DNA from: Pulveribacter suum
GTDB taxonomy: Bacteria > Pseudomonadota > Gammaproteobacteria > Burkholderiales > Burkholderiaceae_C
Reading direction: 5' to 3'
DNA: 64,000 nt
Assembly (NCBI RefSeq): GCF_003013695.1
Contig: NZ_CP027792.1
Coordinates: forward strand, 1,260,501 to 1,324,500
Position 1 is the first letter of the stretch, and each line of letters opens with the position of its first letter. The notes under the pieces are model-generated. The model searched no databases and was not told where the DNA came from. It worked only from the letters and a program-made list of their open reading frames with translations. The position numbers were made by a program, and so were the translations under genes. Positions 49,554-58,718 of the stretch are shown piece by piece.

Positions 49554-49591
49554 GCACACCGGTGCGCGCTGGGCAGCGCACACCGGTGTGC
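49554..49591 (-). repeat. Large inverted repeat after livK
   Basis: Arms GCACACCGGTGCGCGCT and AGCGCACACCGGTGTGC pair over 17 bp with one mismatch and a four-base loop. Such hairpins after a binding-protein gene commonly protect the upstream mRNA from 3' exonucleases. Confidence 0.8.
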
Positions 49592-49607
49592 ATGGGGAGC
49601 GGCTGGC

Positions 49608-50729
49608 TTACTTGGCGGCGGGCGACTTGCTGCCGTCCTTGTGCCACTCGAAGACCTGGAAGTCGAACGCGTTCAGGTCGCCCTGCTTGTTCCAGGACAC
49701 GGGGCCCAGCACCGTCTCGACGGTGGCCTTGTGCAGGTGGTCGGCCACCTTGGCGGGGTCGTCGCCCACGGCATTGATGCCGTCCAGGATGGCCTGCGTG
49801 GCGGCGAACGAGGTCAGCTGGAAGGCGCCGGATGCATTGCGCTTCTTGTCCTGGAAGGCCTTCACCACGGCAGCGTTCTTGGGGTTGGCCGAGAAGTCGG
49901 CGGGCAGCGTCACCAGCATGCCTTCGACGGCAGGGCCGGCAATGGCGTTCACTTCGGGGTTGCCCACGCCCTCGGGGCCCATCATGCGGACCTTGAGGCC
50001 CTGCTCGTTGGCCTGGCGCAGCAGCAGGCCCATCTCGGGGTGGTAGCCGCCGTAGTAGACGAAGTCCACGCCCGCGCTCTTGAGCTTGGTGATGACGGCG
50101 GAGTAGTCGCTGTCGCCGGCATTGATGCCTTCGAACAGGGCAACCTGCACGCCGGCCTTCTTCAGGTCGTCGCGCACGGACGAAGCGATGCCCTGGCCGT
50201 AGGACTGCTTGTCGTGCAGCACGGCGACCTTCTTGGGCTTGGCCTTCTCGACGATGAACTTGGCGGCCGAGGGGCCCTGCTGGTCATCGCGGCCGATGGT
50301 GCGGAAGATGAAGTGGTAGTTCTTGCCGTCAGTCAGCGCGGGCGACGTGGCCGAGGGGGTCACCACCACCACGCCTTCGTTGTTGTAGATCGGGGCGGCG
50401 GCGATGGATGCGCCCGAGCACACCGGGCCCACCACGTAGCCGATCTTGGCGTTGACCACGCGGTTGGCGGCTACCGGGCCCTGCTTGGGCTCGCAGGCGT
50501 CGTCGATGGCGACCAGCTCGATCTTCTTGCCGTTGATGCCGCCGGCGGCGTTGGCCAGCTCAACAGCGGTGGATGCGCCTTCCTTGACCATGTCGCCGTA
50601 CTGGGTCAGCGGGCCCGTGGTCGGCATGACCATGGCGATTTTGATCTGCGCATGCGCGGGCAGCAGCAATGCAGCGCCGGCCAGGCCCATGGCAGCGACG
50701 ACAGAATGCATGCGAAACGGAACGGTCAT
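49608..50729 (-). CDS. livK: Branched-chain amino-acid ABC transporter substrate-binding protein LivK
   Basis: 373 residues. Signal peptide with AAMGLAGAALLLPAHA, then KIAMVMPTTGPLTQYGDM, the usual LivJ/LivK start of the mature protein. The two lobes carry VNAKIGYVVGPVCSGASIA and FVYYGGYHPEMGLLLRQA. The paired cysteines (DDACEPKQ and GPVCSG) are typical of E. coli-like LivK. It is the first gene of the transporter, upstream of a hairpin and terminator that separate it from the permeases. Ligand specificity is inferred, not shown. Confidence 0.94.
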   Translation of the reverse strand: MTVPFRMHSVVAAMGLAGAALLLPAHAQIKIAMVMPTTGPLTQYGDMVKEGASTAVELANAAGGINGKKIELVAIDDACEPKQGPVAANRVVNAKIGYVVGPVCSGASIAAAPIYNNEGVVVVTPSATSPALTDGKNYHFIFRTIGRDDQQGPSAAKFIVEKAKPKKVAVLHDKQSYGQGIASSVRDDLKKAGVQVALFEGINAGDSDYSAVITKLKSAGVDFVYYGGYHPEMGLLLRQANEQGLKVRMMGPEGVGNPEVNAIAGPAVEGMLVTLPADFSANPKNAAVVKAFQDKKRNASGAFQLTSFAATQAILDGINAVGDDPAKVADHLHKATVETVLGPVSWNKQGDLNAFDFQVFEWHKDGSKSPAAK

Positions 50730-50760
50730 AACGGTGTCTCGGTGTGAACGGAGGTGATGT

Positions 50761-50789
50761 AAAAATCAACAGGCCCCTGAAGGGGCCTG
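50761..50789 (-). terminator. Intrinsic terminator after the MscS gene
   Basis: Minus strand: CAGGCCCC-TTCA-GGGGCCTG followed by TTGATTTTT. A perfect 8-bp stem with a tetraloop, 95 bp after the mscS-like stop codon and 32 bp before livK. Confidence 0.78.
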
Positions 50790-50883
50790 CGGCAGAGGCC
50801 GCCAGCTTATCTGTCTGCAGGAAGTGGGCAACAGGGTAATTGCGGGTGTTGGCGTGCCAGACATTTTGCTAAACGGGCGCAGC

Positions 50884-51543
50884 CTATAGCAGGCTGGAGC
50901 CCCGCTGCACCTGGGGCAGAACCGTTGCCTGTTCCGGCGTCACCGGCGGCACCGGCGGCACCAGCCGCTCTGCCGGCACCGGCGTGCCAGCACGCCAGCG
51001 CCGCAGCACGCGCTGAAAGATCAGGGCGTTGGGGATCTGCAGCAGCGTCCCGGGCTCAGGGGCGGTGGCGTCTTCCAGCGTGGTGTAGAGCATGTTGATG
51101 TCCACCACCCGGCCCAGGGCGCCCGGCTTGTCGCCGCTGTCCAGCAGTTCGATGTGGTCGCCGATGCGGTAGGGCCCCACGGTGACGATGAGCAGCGCGC
51201 AAAACAGGTTGGACAGCACGCTCCAGGCGGCGAAGAACGCCACCGCGCCCACGGTGGCAAAGCCGGTGAAGGCCGTCCACAGCACGCTGGCCGACACGCC
51301 CAGGCGCTCCAGCGCCAGCAGCAGGGCGCCACCATAGACCAGCCAGCGCAGGACGTTGCGCACCGGCTTGAGCAGGTCGTGGGGAAACTGGTAATGCTCG
51401 CTGGCGCGGCGCAGTATGCGATGCAGCAGCCGCTGCAGCAGCAGGGCCACCAAGGCGATCAGGGCCAGCTGCAGCAACGGCACGATGACTTCCAGCCAGT
51501 CGTGCATCCAGAGGGGCAGGTAGGACGTCAGGCGCGAATGCAT
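50884..51543 (-). CDS. Small MscS-family mechanosensitive channel
   Basis: 219 residues. Two N-terminal helices (LLQLALIALVALLLQRLLHR and LRWLVYGGALLLALERLGVS) precede the pore helix FTGFATVGAVAFFAAWSVLS, the Gly/Ala-rich TM3 of MscS, and the beta domain starts PYRIGDHIELLDSGDKPG with RVVDINMLYTTLE. The soluble C-terminal portion is short compared with E. coli MscS (286 residues). It probably releases solutes upon osmotic downshift. Pro/Val-rich end VPPVPPVTPEQ. The stop is TAG at 50884-50888 region and a terminator follows. Confidence 0.88.
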   Translation of the reverse strand: MHSRLTSYLPLWMHDWLEVIVPLLQLALIALVALLLQRLLHRILRRASEHYQFPHDLLKPVRNVLRWLVYGGALLLALERLGVSASVLWTAFTGFATVGAVAFFAAWSVLSNLFCALLIVTVGPYRIGDHIELLDSGDKPGALGRVVDINMLYTTLEDATAPEPGTLLQIPNALIFQRVLRRWRAGTPVPAERLVPPVPPVTPEQATVLPQVQRGSSLL

Positions 51544-51574
51544 GCGGTCAAAAAGGCGGAGGCGGGCCGCGGGT

Positions 51575-52588
51575 TCACAGGTGGCGCTGCTCGATGGTAT
51601 CCATCTGCATCTCGAAGCTGAAAAAGCGGTTGCGGCCCTGTGCCTTGGCGGCGTACAGGGCCTCGTCGGCGCGGATCAGCATGCTCTCGGCGCTGGTCGT
51701 GGCGTCGGGCACGCAGGTGGTGATGCCGCCCGAGAGCGTGAGCATGTGGCCGCCGGGCGAGTCGGGATGGGTGAGGGCGCGGCTGGCCAGCAGCTTGCCC
51801 AGGGCGCGCGCGAACGTCATGGCGCCCGAGCGCGGGGTGCCCGGCAAGATCAACGCGAACTCCTCGCCGCCGTAGCGCGCGGCCGTGTCGCGCGGACGCA
51901 TGCAGACCTCGCGCAGCACGCGGCTGACCGCCTTCAGGCATTCATCGCCCTGCACGTGGCCCAGCGTGTCGTTGTAGCGTTTGAAGTGGTCCAGGTCGCA
52001 CAGCATCAGCGTCAGCGGCGTGCCGTCGCGGCGCGCGGCCAGGATTTCGCTGTGCAGGATGCGGTCGAAGCCGCGGCGGTTGACCAGGCCCGTGAGCGGG
52101 TCCAGCTCCACCATTTCGTTGAGCCGCTGGTTGGCCAGGTGCAGCTCCTCGGTCAGCTGCACCAGGCGCCGGCGCATGTCGCGCAGGCGGCGCATGGCGC
52201 GCAGCTTGGCCGCCAGCACGATCGGCCGAACCGGCTTGACCAGATAGTCGTCGCCACCGGCTTCAATGCCGCGCCACAGGTCGCCGTCGCCGTCCAGGCC
52301 GGACAGGAAGATGATGGGCGTCCAGCCACCGGGCTCGGCCTCGCGCATGCGCTGGGCCACCCAGTAGCCGTCCTCGCTGCCGGGCAGGCGGATGTCCAGC
52401 AGCACCAGGTCGGGGCGGCGCAGCTTGAACAGCTGCAGCGCGGCGTCCGCATCGGCGGCCTGCAGCACCTCGGTGGCGCCGGCGCGCTGCAGCTCGCTGC
52501 ACAGCTGGGCGCGCAGCGAGGCCTGGTCTTCCACCAGCAGCACGCAAAACGGCTCGTGCTCGGGCGCGGCGCTCGCGGCGGGGGCCAT
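51575..52588 (-). CDS. Response regulator with GGDEF domain (diguanylate cyclase, PleD/WspR-like)
   Basis: 337 residues. Receiver domain: VLLVEDQASLRAQL, phosphoacceptor Asp in DLVLLDIRLPGSEDG and Lys in DYLVKPVRP. A coiled-coil linker (RLVQLTEELHLANQRLNEM) leads to the GGDEF domain with DPLTGLVNRRGFD, LCDLDHFKRYNDTLGH and the active-site RYGGEEF. The inhibitory I-site RPRD lies five residues before GGEEF, so feedback by cyclic-di-GMP is expected. The sensor kinase is not encoded nearby. It lies 31 bp upstream of the MscS gene on the same strand. Confidence 0.94.
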   Translation of the reverse strand: MAPAASAAPEHEPFCVLLVEDQASLRAQLCSELQRAGATEVLQAADADAALQLFKLRRPDLVLLDIRLPGSEDGYWVAQRMREAEPGGWTPIIFLSGLDGDGDLWRGIEAGGDDYLVKPVRPIVLAAKLRAMRRLRDMRRRLVQLTEELHLANQRLNEMVELDPLTGLVNRRGFDRILHSEILAARRDGTPLTLMLCDLDHFKRYNDTLGHVQGDECLKAVSRVLREVCMRPRDTAARYGGEEFALILPGTPRSGAMTFARALGKLLASRALTHPDSPGGHMLTLSGGITTCVPDATTSAESMLIRADEALYAAKAQGRNRFFSFEMQMDTIEQRHL

Positions 52589-52621
52589 GGATGGCGGCGG
52601 GGAGATGAGCGGCGCCCTGGC

Positions 52622-54172
52622 TCAGTGCTCGCGGCGCAGGGCCGGGAACAGGATCACGTCGCGGATGCTGGGGCTGTCGGTGAGCAGCATCATCAGCCGG
52701 TCGATGCCGATGCCGCAGCCGCCCGTGGGGGGCAGGCCGTATTCCAGCGCGCGCACGAAGTCGTGGTCGAAATACATGGCCTCGTCGTCGCCGCTGTCCT
52801 TGGCGTCCACCTGCGCCTGAAAGCGCGCCACCTGGTCCTCGGCGTCGTTCAGCTCGGAGAAACCGTTGCCGAACTCCCGCCCGGTGATGTACAGCTCAAA
52901 ACGCTCAGTCACCTCGGGCCGGGTGTCGTTGGCGCGCGCCAGCGGGCTGATCTCGGTCGGGTGCTCCATGATGAAGGTGGGCTGCCAGAGCTTGTCCTCC
53001 ACCGTTTCCTCGAAGTACAGCACCTGCAGGCCGGCCAGCGTGCGCGTGGACAGGCGCTGCTTTTCCTCCGTCATGCCCAGCTTCTTGAGGGCGCTGATCA
53101 GCCAGGCGGCGTCGTCCACGTGAGCGCCCGCTTCGGTGTACTGGTAGATGGCCTCGCGGATGGTCAGGCGGGCAAAGGGCTGCGCCAGGTCCACGGCGCG
53201 CCCTCCGTAGGTCAGCTGCAGGCTGCCGGTGGCTTTCAGGGCGGCGTTGCGCACCAGGCTTTCCGTGAAGTCCATCAGGTCGCGGTAGTTCCAGTAGGCC
53301 GCGTAGAACTCCATCATGGTGAACTCGGGGTTGTGGCGCACCGAGATGCCTTCGTTGCGGAAGTTGCGGTTGATCTCGAACACCCGCTCGAAGCCGCCCA
53401 CCACCAGGCGCTTCAGGTACAGCTCGGGGGCGATGCGCAGGAACATCTCCTGGTCCAGCGCGTTGTGGTGCGTGGAGAAGGGCCGGGCGTTGGCGCCGCC
53501 GGGGATGGGGTGCAGCATGGGCGTTTCCACCTCCAGAAAGCCATGCTCGACCATGAAGGCGCGGATGCCGGAAATCGCCTGGCTGCGCGCCACGAAGCGC
53601 CGGCGTGCGGCCTCGTCGGTCATCAGATCGACGTAACGCTGGCGGTACTTGACCTCCTGGTCGGCCACGCCGTGGAACTTGTCGGGCATGGGGCGCAGGT
53701 TCTTGGTCAGGAGGCGCAGGCGCGTCACCTTGACCGACAGCTCGCCCGTCTTGGTCTTCATCAGCGTGCCCTCGGCGCCCAGGATATCGCCCAGGTCCCA
53801 GCGCTTGAAGTCGGCGTAGGCCTCCTCGCCCACGGCGTCGCGCGTCACGTACAGCTGAATGCGCCCGCCCGTCTCGCCCAGCGAGCCGTCCTGCAGCGTG
53901 GCAAAGCTGGCCTTGCCCATCACGCGCTTGAGCATCATGCGGCCGGCCACGCTCACGGCGATGGCCTGGGCCTCCAGCGCCTCGCCCTCCTGGCCGCCGT
54001 GCGCGGCCTGCAGCTCTGCGGCGCGGTGGGCAGGCTTGAAGTCGTTGGGAAAGGCCACGCCTTCGCCGCGCCCCTGGCGCTCGCGCAGCTCCCGCAGTTT
54101 CTCGCGGCGCTCGGCGATGAGCTGGTTTTCATCCACGGGCGGGTTGGCGGGGGTGGGCTGGTCGGAAGACAT
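52622..54172 (-). CDS. lysS: Lysyl-tRNA synthetase (class II)
   Basis: 516 residues. An N-terminal OB-fold anticodon domain ([20 protein letters not shown]) is followed by the class II catalytic core: motif 2 [20 protein letters not shown] and motif 3 [20 protein letters not shown]. The protein ends [11 protein letters not shown], as usual. The first 30 residues ([20 protein letters not shown]) are the normal variable start. It is convergent with nothing and divergent from ugd, with 142 bp between them. Confidence 0.96.
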   Translation of the reverse strand: MSSDQPTPANPPVDENQLIAERREKLRELRERQGRGEGVAFPNDFKPAHRAAELQAAHGGQEGEALEAQAIAVSVAGRMMLKRVMGKASFATLQDGSLGETGGRIQLYVTRDAVGEEAYADFKRWDLGDILGAEGTLMKTKTGELSVKVTRLRLLTKNLRPMPDKFHGVADQEVKYRQRYVDLMTDEAARRRFVARSQAISGIRAFMVEHGFLEVETPMLHPIPGGANARPFSTHHNALDQEMFLRIAPELYLKRLVVGGFERVFEINRNFRNEGISVRHNPEFTMMEFYAAYWNYRDLMDFTESLVRNAALKATGSLQLTYGGRAVDLAQPFARLTIREAIYQYTEAGAHVDDAAWLISALKKLGMTEEKQRLSTRTLAGLQVLYFEETVEDKLWQPTFIMEHPTEISPLARANDTRPEVTERFELYITGREFGNGFSELNDAEDQVARFQAQVDAKDSGDDEAMYFDHDFVRALEYGLPPTGGCGIGIDRLMMLLTDSPSIRDVILFPALRREH

Positions 54173-54314
54173 AGGAAAGAGACAGAAGAACGCAGGGGGA
54201 AGGGGAGGGTGGCGGGGCGCTGGCCCGGCCCGCCGGCGCGGTGCGCGCTTTGGGACAATCGCGGGATTTTAGGCCCTGCCCGCGCGCTGGGCCCTTCATT
54301 GCAGCCAACCCATC

Positions 54315-55685
54315 ATGAAGATCACCATCATCGGCGCGGGCTATGTGGGCCTGGTCTCCAGCGCCTGCTTCGCGGAACTGGGCAATCACGTCGTCTGCGT
54401 GGAACGCGACGCTCTGCGCGTGGCGCAGCTGCAGTCCGGCGAGGTGCCGCTGCACGAGCCCGGCCTGCAGGAGCTGGTGGCGCGCAACCTGGCGGCCGGG
54501 CGCCTGGCCTTCGCCACCGATGTGGCGCTGGGCGTGCGCCATGCCCAAGTGCTGTTCATCGCCGTGGGTACGCCCATGGCGGCGGATGGCAGCGCCGACC
54601 TGACGCAGGTGCTGGAGGTGGCGCACGCCGTGGGCCGGCACGTGTCGCGCTTCCTGGTGGTGGCCAACAAGTCCACCGTACCGGTGGGCACGGCGCAGCG
54701 CGTGCACGACGCCATTGCCCAGGGGCTGGCCGCGCGCCAGCTGGCCCGCGTGCCGGCGTTCGCCGTAGCCTCCAACCCGGAATTTCTCAAGGAGGGCGCG
54801 GCGGTGGAGGACTTCATGCGCCCGGACCGCGTCGTCATCGGCGTGCCCGAGGGCCGCGCTGGCGAGCGCGCGGCCGGCCTGCTGCGCCGCGCCTACGCGC
54901 CCTTCAACCGCAACCGCGAGCGCATGGTGGTGATGGACGTGAAGAGCGCCGAGCTGGCCAAGTACGCCGCCAATGCCCTGCTGGCCACCAAGATCAGTTT
55001 CATGAACGACATGGCAGCGCTGGCCGACGCCGTGGGCGCCGACATCGAGCAGGTGCGCCGCGGCATCGGCTCGGACCGGCGTATCGGCTATGACTTCATC
55101 TACGCCGGCCTGGGCTACGGCGGATCGTGCTTTCCGAAGGACGTGGCCGCCCTGTGCCACACGGCGCGCGGCGCCGGCCAGCGCCTGCGCGTGGTCGAGG
55201 CTGTGCAGGCCGTCAACGACGCTCAGGCCGGGCGCTTCGTGCAGCGCCTGCTGCAGCATTTTGGCGGCTCGCTGGCGGGGCGGGTGATCGCCCTGTGGGG
55301 CCTCACATTCAAGCCCGGCACCGACGATGTGCGCGAGGCGCCCAGCCGCATTCTGGTGCGCCGGCTGGTGGCCGCCGGCGCGCGCGTGCAGGCGCACGAC
55401 CCGCTGGTGCATTCGCTGGAGCAGCTGATGGCGGGCGACCCGCCCGCCCGGCGCGCGCGGCTGGCGCCCCACGTGGCCTTTTGCGCCGGCCCGCTGCAGG
55501 CCGCCCAGGGCGCCGATGCGCTGGTGATCGCCACTGAATGGAAGATCTACCGCAGCCCCGACTTCGCCGCCCTGCGCCGGGCGCTGCGCGCGCCGGTCAT
55601 CTTCGACGGGCGCAACCTGTTCGACCCGGCCGAGCTCGGGCGCCAGGGGTTTTTCTACCAGGGCGTGGGGCGCGGGCAGCGGTGA
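54315..55685 (+). CDS. ugd: UDP-glucose 6-dehydrogenase
   Basis: 456 residues. It makes UDP-glucuronate from UDP-glucose with two NAD. The NAD-binding start KITIIGAGYVGLVSSACFAE, the catalytic C272 in GYGGSCFPKDVAAL, the substrate-binding SNPEFLKEGAAV and the C-terminal GLTFKPGTDDVREAPS are all present. It opens the polysaccharide operon. The stop overlaps the next start (GTGA) by 4 bp. Confidence 0.96.
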   Translation: MKITIIGAGYVGLVSSACFAELGNHVVCVERDALRVAQLQSGEVPLHEPGLQELVARNLAAGRLAFATDVALGVRHAQVLFIAVGTPMAADGSADLTQVLEVAHAVGRHVSRFLVVANKSTVPVGTAQRVHDAIAQGLAARQLARVPAFAVASNPEFLKEGAAVEDFMRPDRVVIGVPEGRAGERAAGLLRRAYAPFNRNRERMVVMDVKSAELAKYAANALLATKISFMNDMAALADAVGADIEQVRRGIGSDRRIGYDFIYAGLGYGGSCFPKDVAALCHTARGAGQRLRVVEAVQAVNDAQAGRFVQRLLQHFGGSLAGRVIALWGLTFKPGTDDVREAPSRILVRRLVAAGARVQAHDPLVHSLEQLMAGDPPARRARLAPHVAFCAGPLQAAQGADALVIATEWKIYRSPDFAALRRALRAPVIFDGRNLFDPAELGRQGFFYQGVGRGQR

Positions 55686-56857
55686 GGGACCTGGGCCAGG
55701 GCGTGCGCGCCGCCGTCGCCTTCACGCTGGCGCAGCACGGCGCCTTCTTCGCCTCGGCCTGGCTGCTGTCTGCCTGGCTGGGCGCCCAGCCGTTCGGCGC
55801 CTGGAGCCAGGCGCTGGCCCTGGCCAGCGTGGCGGCGGCGCTGGCCCCGCTGCGGCTGGAATACGCCGGCCAGTTGCAGGCGCGAGAGCGCCGCGCCCGG
55901 CGCCTGTTCGCCAGCGCGCGTCGGGTGGCGTGGACGACGGCGCTGGCCGCCGCCGTGCTGGCGCTGGCGGCGCTGGCCGGCGGCGCGCCGCACTGGCTGG
56001 CCGCCGGTGCGCTGGCTGTGGGGCCGCTGGCGCTGCTGCAGATCCGCGCCACCGAGCAGGCGCGCGCCCACCGCCTGGCCAGCGCCGCGGCCGCGCGGGC
56101 GCTGCCCGCCCTGCTGATGGTGCCGCTGCAGCTGCTGGCCTGCGCGCTGGAGCGGCCGGCCGCTGCCGCGTGGACCGTGCCGGCCGCGGCCTGGCTGGCC
56201 TGGGCGCTGTTGCCGCGCGCGCGGGCGTCGGTGCCTGGCTGGGACCGCCGCCTGCTGCGCGCCCACTGGCGCTTTGCCCGGGCGGAATGGACAGGCCTGG
56301 CCCTCAACACCGCGGCCAACCACGGCCAGGTGCTGGCCGTGGGCTGGATGGGCGGCGACGCGGCAGCCGGCGCCATCGCCCTGGGGCTGCGCGCGGCCAT
56401 GCTGCCCACCAGCCTGGTGGGCCTGGCCTGGGCGGACGATCTGCGCGCGCGCGTGGTGGCCGGCGCAGGGCGCGCGGCCGTGGCGGCGGCGCTGGTGCGC
56501 ATGGCGCTGCTGTCGCTGCCGGTGCACGCGGCGCTGATGGCGCTGGCGCCTGCCATGGTGCCCTGGCTCTTCCCGGCCCAGGGGCGGGAGCTGGTGTGGG
56601 TGGTGGCGGCGCTGGCGCCCCTGGGCGCCGTGCGGCTGGTGGCCAGCCCGGTGGCCTTCCTGCCGGCCTGGCGCGGCTGGCTGGGCACCAGCGTGCTGCT
56701 GCAAGGCCTGCTGTGCGCAGCCGCGCTGGGCGCGGCCGTGGCGGGCTACGGGTGGGGCGGCGTGGCGGGCGTGGCCGCGCTGTACGCGGCGGCGGCCTCG
56801 CTGGTCTATGCGGCGTACATTGCGCTGGCGCTGCGGGCCGTGCGGGCGGCTGCGTAG
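55682..56857 (+). CDS. Polysaccharide flippase-like membrane protein (Wzx/MATE-type)
   Basis: 391 residues from a GTG overlapping the ugd stop. About ten transmembrane helices, N-terminus VAFTLAQHGAFFASAWLLSA and later AEWTGLALNTAANHGQVLAV, a pattern of lipid-linked oligosaccharide flippases (PF01943/PF13440-type). The assignment is by topology and context, since these sequences diverge quickly. It would move undecaprenyl-linked repeat units across the inner membrane. No Wzy polymerase or Wzz/Wzc chain-length protein is in the window. Confidence 0.72.
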   Translation: MRDLGQGVRAAVAFTLAQHGAFFASAWLLSAWLGAQPFGAWSQALALASVAAALAPLRLEYAGQLQARERRARRLFASARRVAWTTALAAAVLALAALAGGAPHWLAAGALAVGPLALLQIRATEQARAHRLASAAAARALPALLMVPLQLLACALERPAAAAWTVPAAAWLAWALLPRARASVPGWDRRLLRAHWRFARAEWTGLALNTAANHGQVLAVGWMGGDAAAGAIALGLRAAMLPTSLVGLAWADDLRARVVAGAGRAAVAAALVRMALLSLPVHAALMALAPAMVPWLFPAQGRELVWVVAALAPLGAVRLVASPVAFLPAWRGWLGTSVLLQGLLCAAALGAAVAGYGWGGVAGVAALYAAAASLVYAAYIALALRAVRAAA

Positions 56858-56869
56858 AATGGCTGCGGT

Positions 56870-56938
56870 CTGTCAAAATTGATAGCTGCTGGCGCTTGAT
56901 GGGCGGGCGCTGGAGGCCGATTTGGCTTGAATTTTCTG
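56870..56938 (+). repeat. Family A repeat inside the polysaccharide operon, copy 11
   Basis: Forward copy: TCAAAATTGATAGCTGCTGG, CGCTTGATGGGCGGGCGCTG, GAGGCCGATTTGGC. It fills the 93-bp gap before the first methyltransferase gene, the only clear gap in the first half of the operon. Confidence 0.85.
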
Positions 56939-56950
56939 TAAAGGCAACGC

Positions 56951-57613
56951 ATGGGCAGGCAGGGCAGGGTGGGCGCGCAGCGCGAGGCGACGCTCGATCG
57001 TGGCCACTACGTGGGCGAGGCCAACTTCACGCCCGAGCATCTGCACTCCATGTCGTTCCAGGTGCTGCAGCTGCACGCCATGCGCCCACGCCGGGTGCTG
57101 GAGGTGGGCGTGGGCAACGGTTTCGTCTCCACCTTCCTGCGCCAGGCCGGCATCGAGGTGGTGACGGCCGACATCAATCCCGCGCTGGGCGCCGACCTGT
57201 GCGCGCCCCTGGGCCAGCTGCCGGCGCTGCTGGCGGGCGAATCGTTCGACGTGGTCTCGTGCTGCGAGGTGCTGGAGCACATCCCCTTTGAGCAGTTCGG
57301 CGCGCAGCTGGATGCACTGCGTGCGCTGGCCCCGCGGGCCTTCCTCTCGCTGCCGGGGCATTTCCCGTGGCTGGGGCTGGCCGGAAGGCTGGGCATCCAC
57401 AACCGCTTCGTGGACGTAGCGCTGGGCCTGCGCATCCCCTGCCGCAGGCGGCTGACCGATGGGCACTACTGGGAGATCGCCTCGCACTGGCGCACCCGCC
57501 GCGGTGCGCTGGAGGCGGCCATGCGCGAGCGCTGGGGCGCCGTGGACAGCGGGGTCTTCCCGATGCACCGCTATCACTACTACTTTCGCTGCGGCGGCGG
57601 CGCGCGGGCATGA
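56951..57613 (+). CDS. Class I SAM-dependent methyltransferase in polysaccharide operon
   Basis: 220 residues. The SAM-binding motif I VLEVGVGNGFVSTFL and motif II/acidic loop VVTADINPALGA are clear, with FDVVSCCEVLEHIPFEQF as the post-motif region. The acceptor is unknown; neighbours suggest a sugar or lipid-linked glycan. The stop TGA is the first codon of a family B element (ATGAGCGCC...), so the gene end is joined to the next gene by that element. Confidence 0.86.
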   Translation: MGRQGRVGAQREATLDRGHYVGEANFTPEHLHSMSFQVLQLHAMRPRRVLEVGVGNGFVSTFLRQAGIEVVTADINPALGADLCAPLGQLPALLAGESFDVVSCCEVLEHIPFEQFGAQLDALRALAPRAFLSLPGHFPWLGLAGRLGIHNRFVDVALGLRIPCRRRLTDGHYWEIASHWRTRRGALEAAMRERWGAVDSGVFPMHRYHYYFRCGGGARA

Positions 57614-57674
57614 GCGCCGCGCCGGGCCGTCCCACGCAAGCGCGCACCGCAGTGCCAAGCACGCAGGCTGCCCC
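57611..57674 (+). repeat. Family B stop-SD-start element, copy 2
   Basis: TGAGCGCCGCGCCGGGCCG from the stop codon of the methyltransferase, then CCCACGCAAGCGCGCACCGC, AGTGCCAAGCACGCAGGCTG and CCCC directly before the GTG of the glycosyltransferase. Here the SD-like core is degraded to GCAGG. Same layout as the copies at 23927 and 61165. Confidence 0.75.
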
Positions 57675-58718
57675 GTGAGCGCGCCGCCCCTGGCTGGCGG
57701 CGCAGGCACGCCGCAACTGGTCTCCGTCATCGCCCCCTGCCGCAACGAGCGCGCGCACATCGAGGCGTTTTGCGCCAGTGCGGCCCGCCAGCAGCTGCCG
57801 CCCGGCTGGCAGATGGAGGTGCTGATCGCCGATGGCGCCAGCGACGACGGCACGCGCGAGCTGCTGCAGCGCCAGTGCGAGCAGGACGCGCGCTTTCGCT
57901 GGCTGGACAACCCGGGGCGCATCGTCTCCAGCGGGCTCAACCGCTGCATTGCCGCCGCGCAGGGCGCGGTGATCGCCCGGCTGGACATCCACAGCGAATA
58001 CGCCCCCGACTACCTGGCCCAGTGCATCGCCGTGCTGCAGCAAACGGGCGCAGACAACGTGGGCGGCCCCTGGCGCGCCCAAGGCCACACGCCCATGCAG
58101 CGTGCCGTGGCCGCGGCCTTCCAGTCGCCCTGGGTGGCAGGCGGCGCGCGCTCGCGCGACCTCGGGTACGAGGGCGAGGTGGACACCGTCTATCTGGGTT
58201 GCTGGCCGCGCGCCACCTTTGCGCACTTCGGATGCTTCGACGAGCAGCTGGTGCGCAACCAGGACGACGAGCACAACCTGCGCCTGCGCCGCGCCGGTGG
58301 GCGCGTCTGGCAGAGCCCGCTCATCCGCAGCACGTACTACCCCCGCGCACGGCTGGGCCAGGTCTTTCGCCAGTACCAGCAGTACGGCTACTGGAAGCCC
58401 TTTGTCATTGCCAGACACGGCCAGGCCGCCGCCCTGCGCCACCTGGTGCCCGCCGCCTTTGTGCTGGCACTGATGGCGGGCGCCGGCCTGGCCCTGGCCT
58501 GGAGCCCCGGGCCCCTGGCCGCGCTGCTGCTGGCCTACAGCCTGCTGCTGGCGCTGGCCATCGCCGGCATGCGCGGCGTGGGGCCAGGCGTGGCCACGCG
58601 CGCAGTAGCGGTCATCGCGGCCTACCACCTGGGCTACGGCTGGGGCTCGCTGCGCGGCTGGTGGGACTGGTGGCGCCACCGCGCGCCGCAGTCGCGCTGG
58701 GGAGCGCTGACGCGATGA
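57675..58718 (+). CDS. Glycosyltransferase family 2, ExoA-like
   Basis: 347 residues, GTG start. The GT-A fold begins LVSVIAPCRNERAHIEAF and has the nucleotide-sugar site ADGASDDGT and the DxD-like RLDIHSEYAPDYL. GCWPRATFAHFGCFDEQLVR and NQDDEHNLRLRRAGG are typical of ExoA (succinoglycan) relatives. Two or three transmembrane helices lie in the C-terminal third (AFVLALMAGAGLALAW and ALLLAYSLLLALAIAG), so it is membrane-associated. The ATGA overlap with the next gene couples translation. Confidence 0.9.
   Translation: MSAPPLAGGAGTPQLVSVIAPCRNERAHIEAFCASAARQQLPPGWQMEVLIADGASDDGTRELLQRQCEQDARFRWLDNPGRIVSSGLNRCIAAAQGAVIARLDIHSEYAPDYLAQCIAVLQQTGADNVGGPWRAQGHTPMQRAVAAAFQSPWVAGGARSRDLGYEGEVDTVYLGCWPRATFAHFGCFDEQLVRNQDDEHNLRLRRAGGRVWQSPLIRSTYYPRARLGQVFRQYQQYGYWKPFVIARHGQAAALRHLVPAAFVLALMAGAGLALAWSPGPLAALLLAYSLLLALAIAGMRGVGPGVATRAVAVIAAYHLGYGWGSLRGWWDWWRHRAPQSRWGALTR

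Noticed and set aside
51542..55093. Open frame of 1183 codons on the plus strand across the GGDEF and lysS region
   Set aside because: It is the antisense shadow of two well-identified minus-strand genes and then reads into ugd in the wrong frame.
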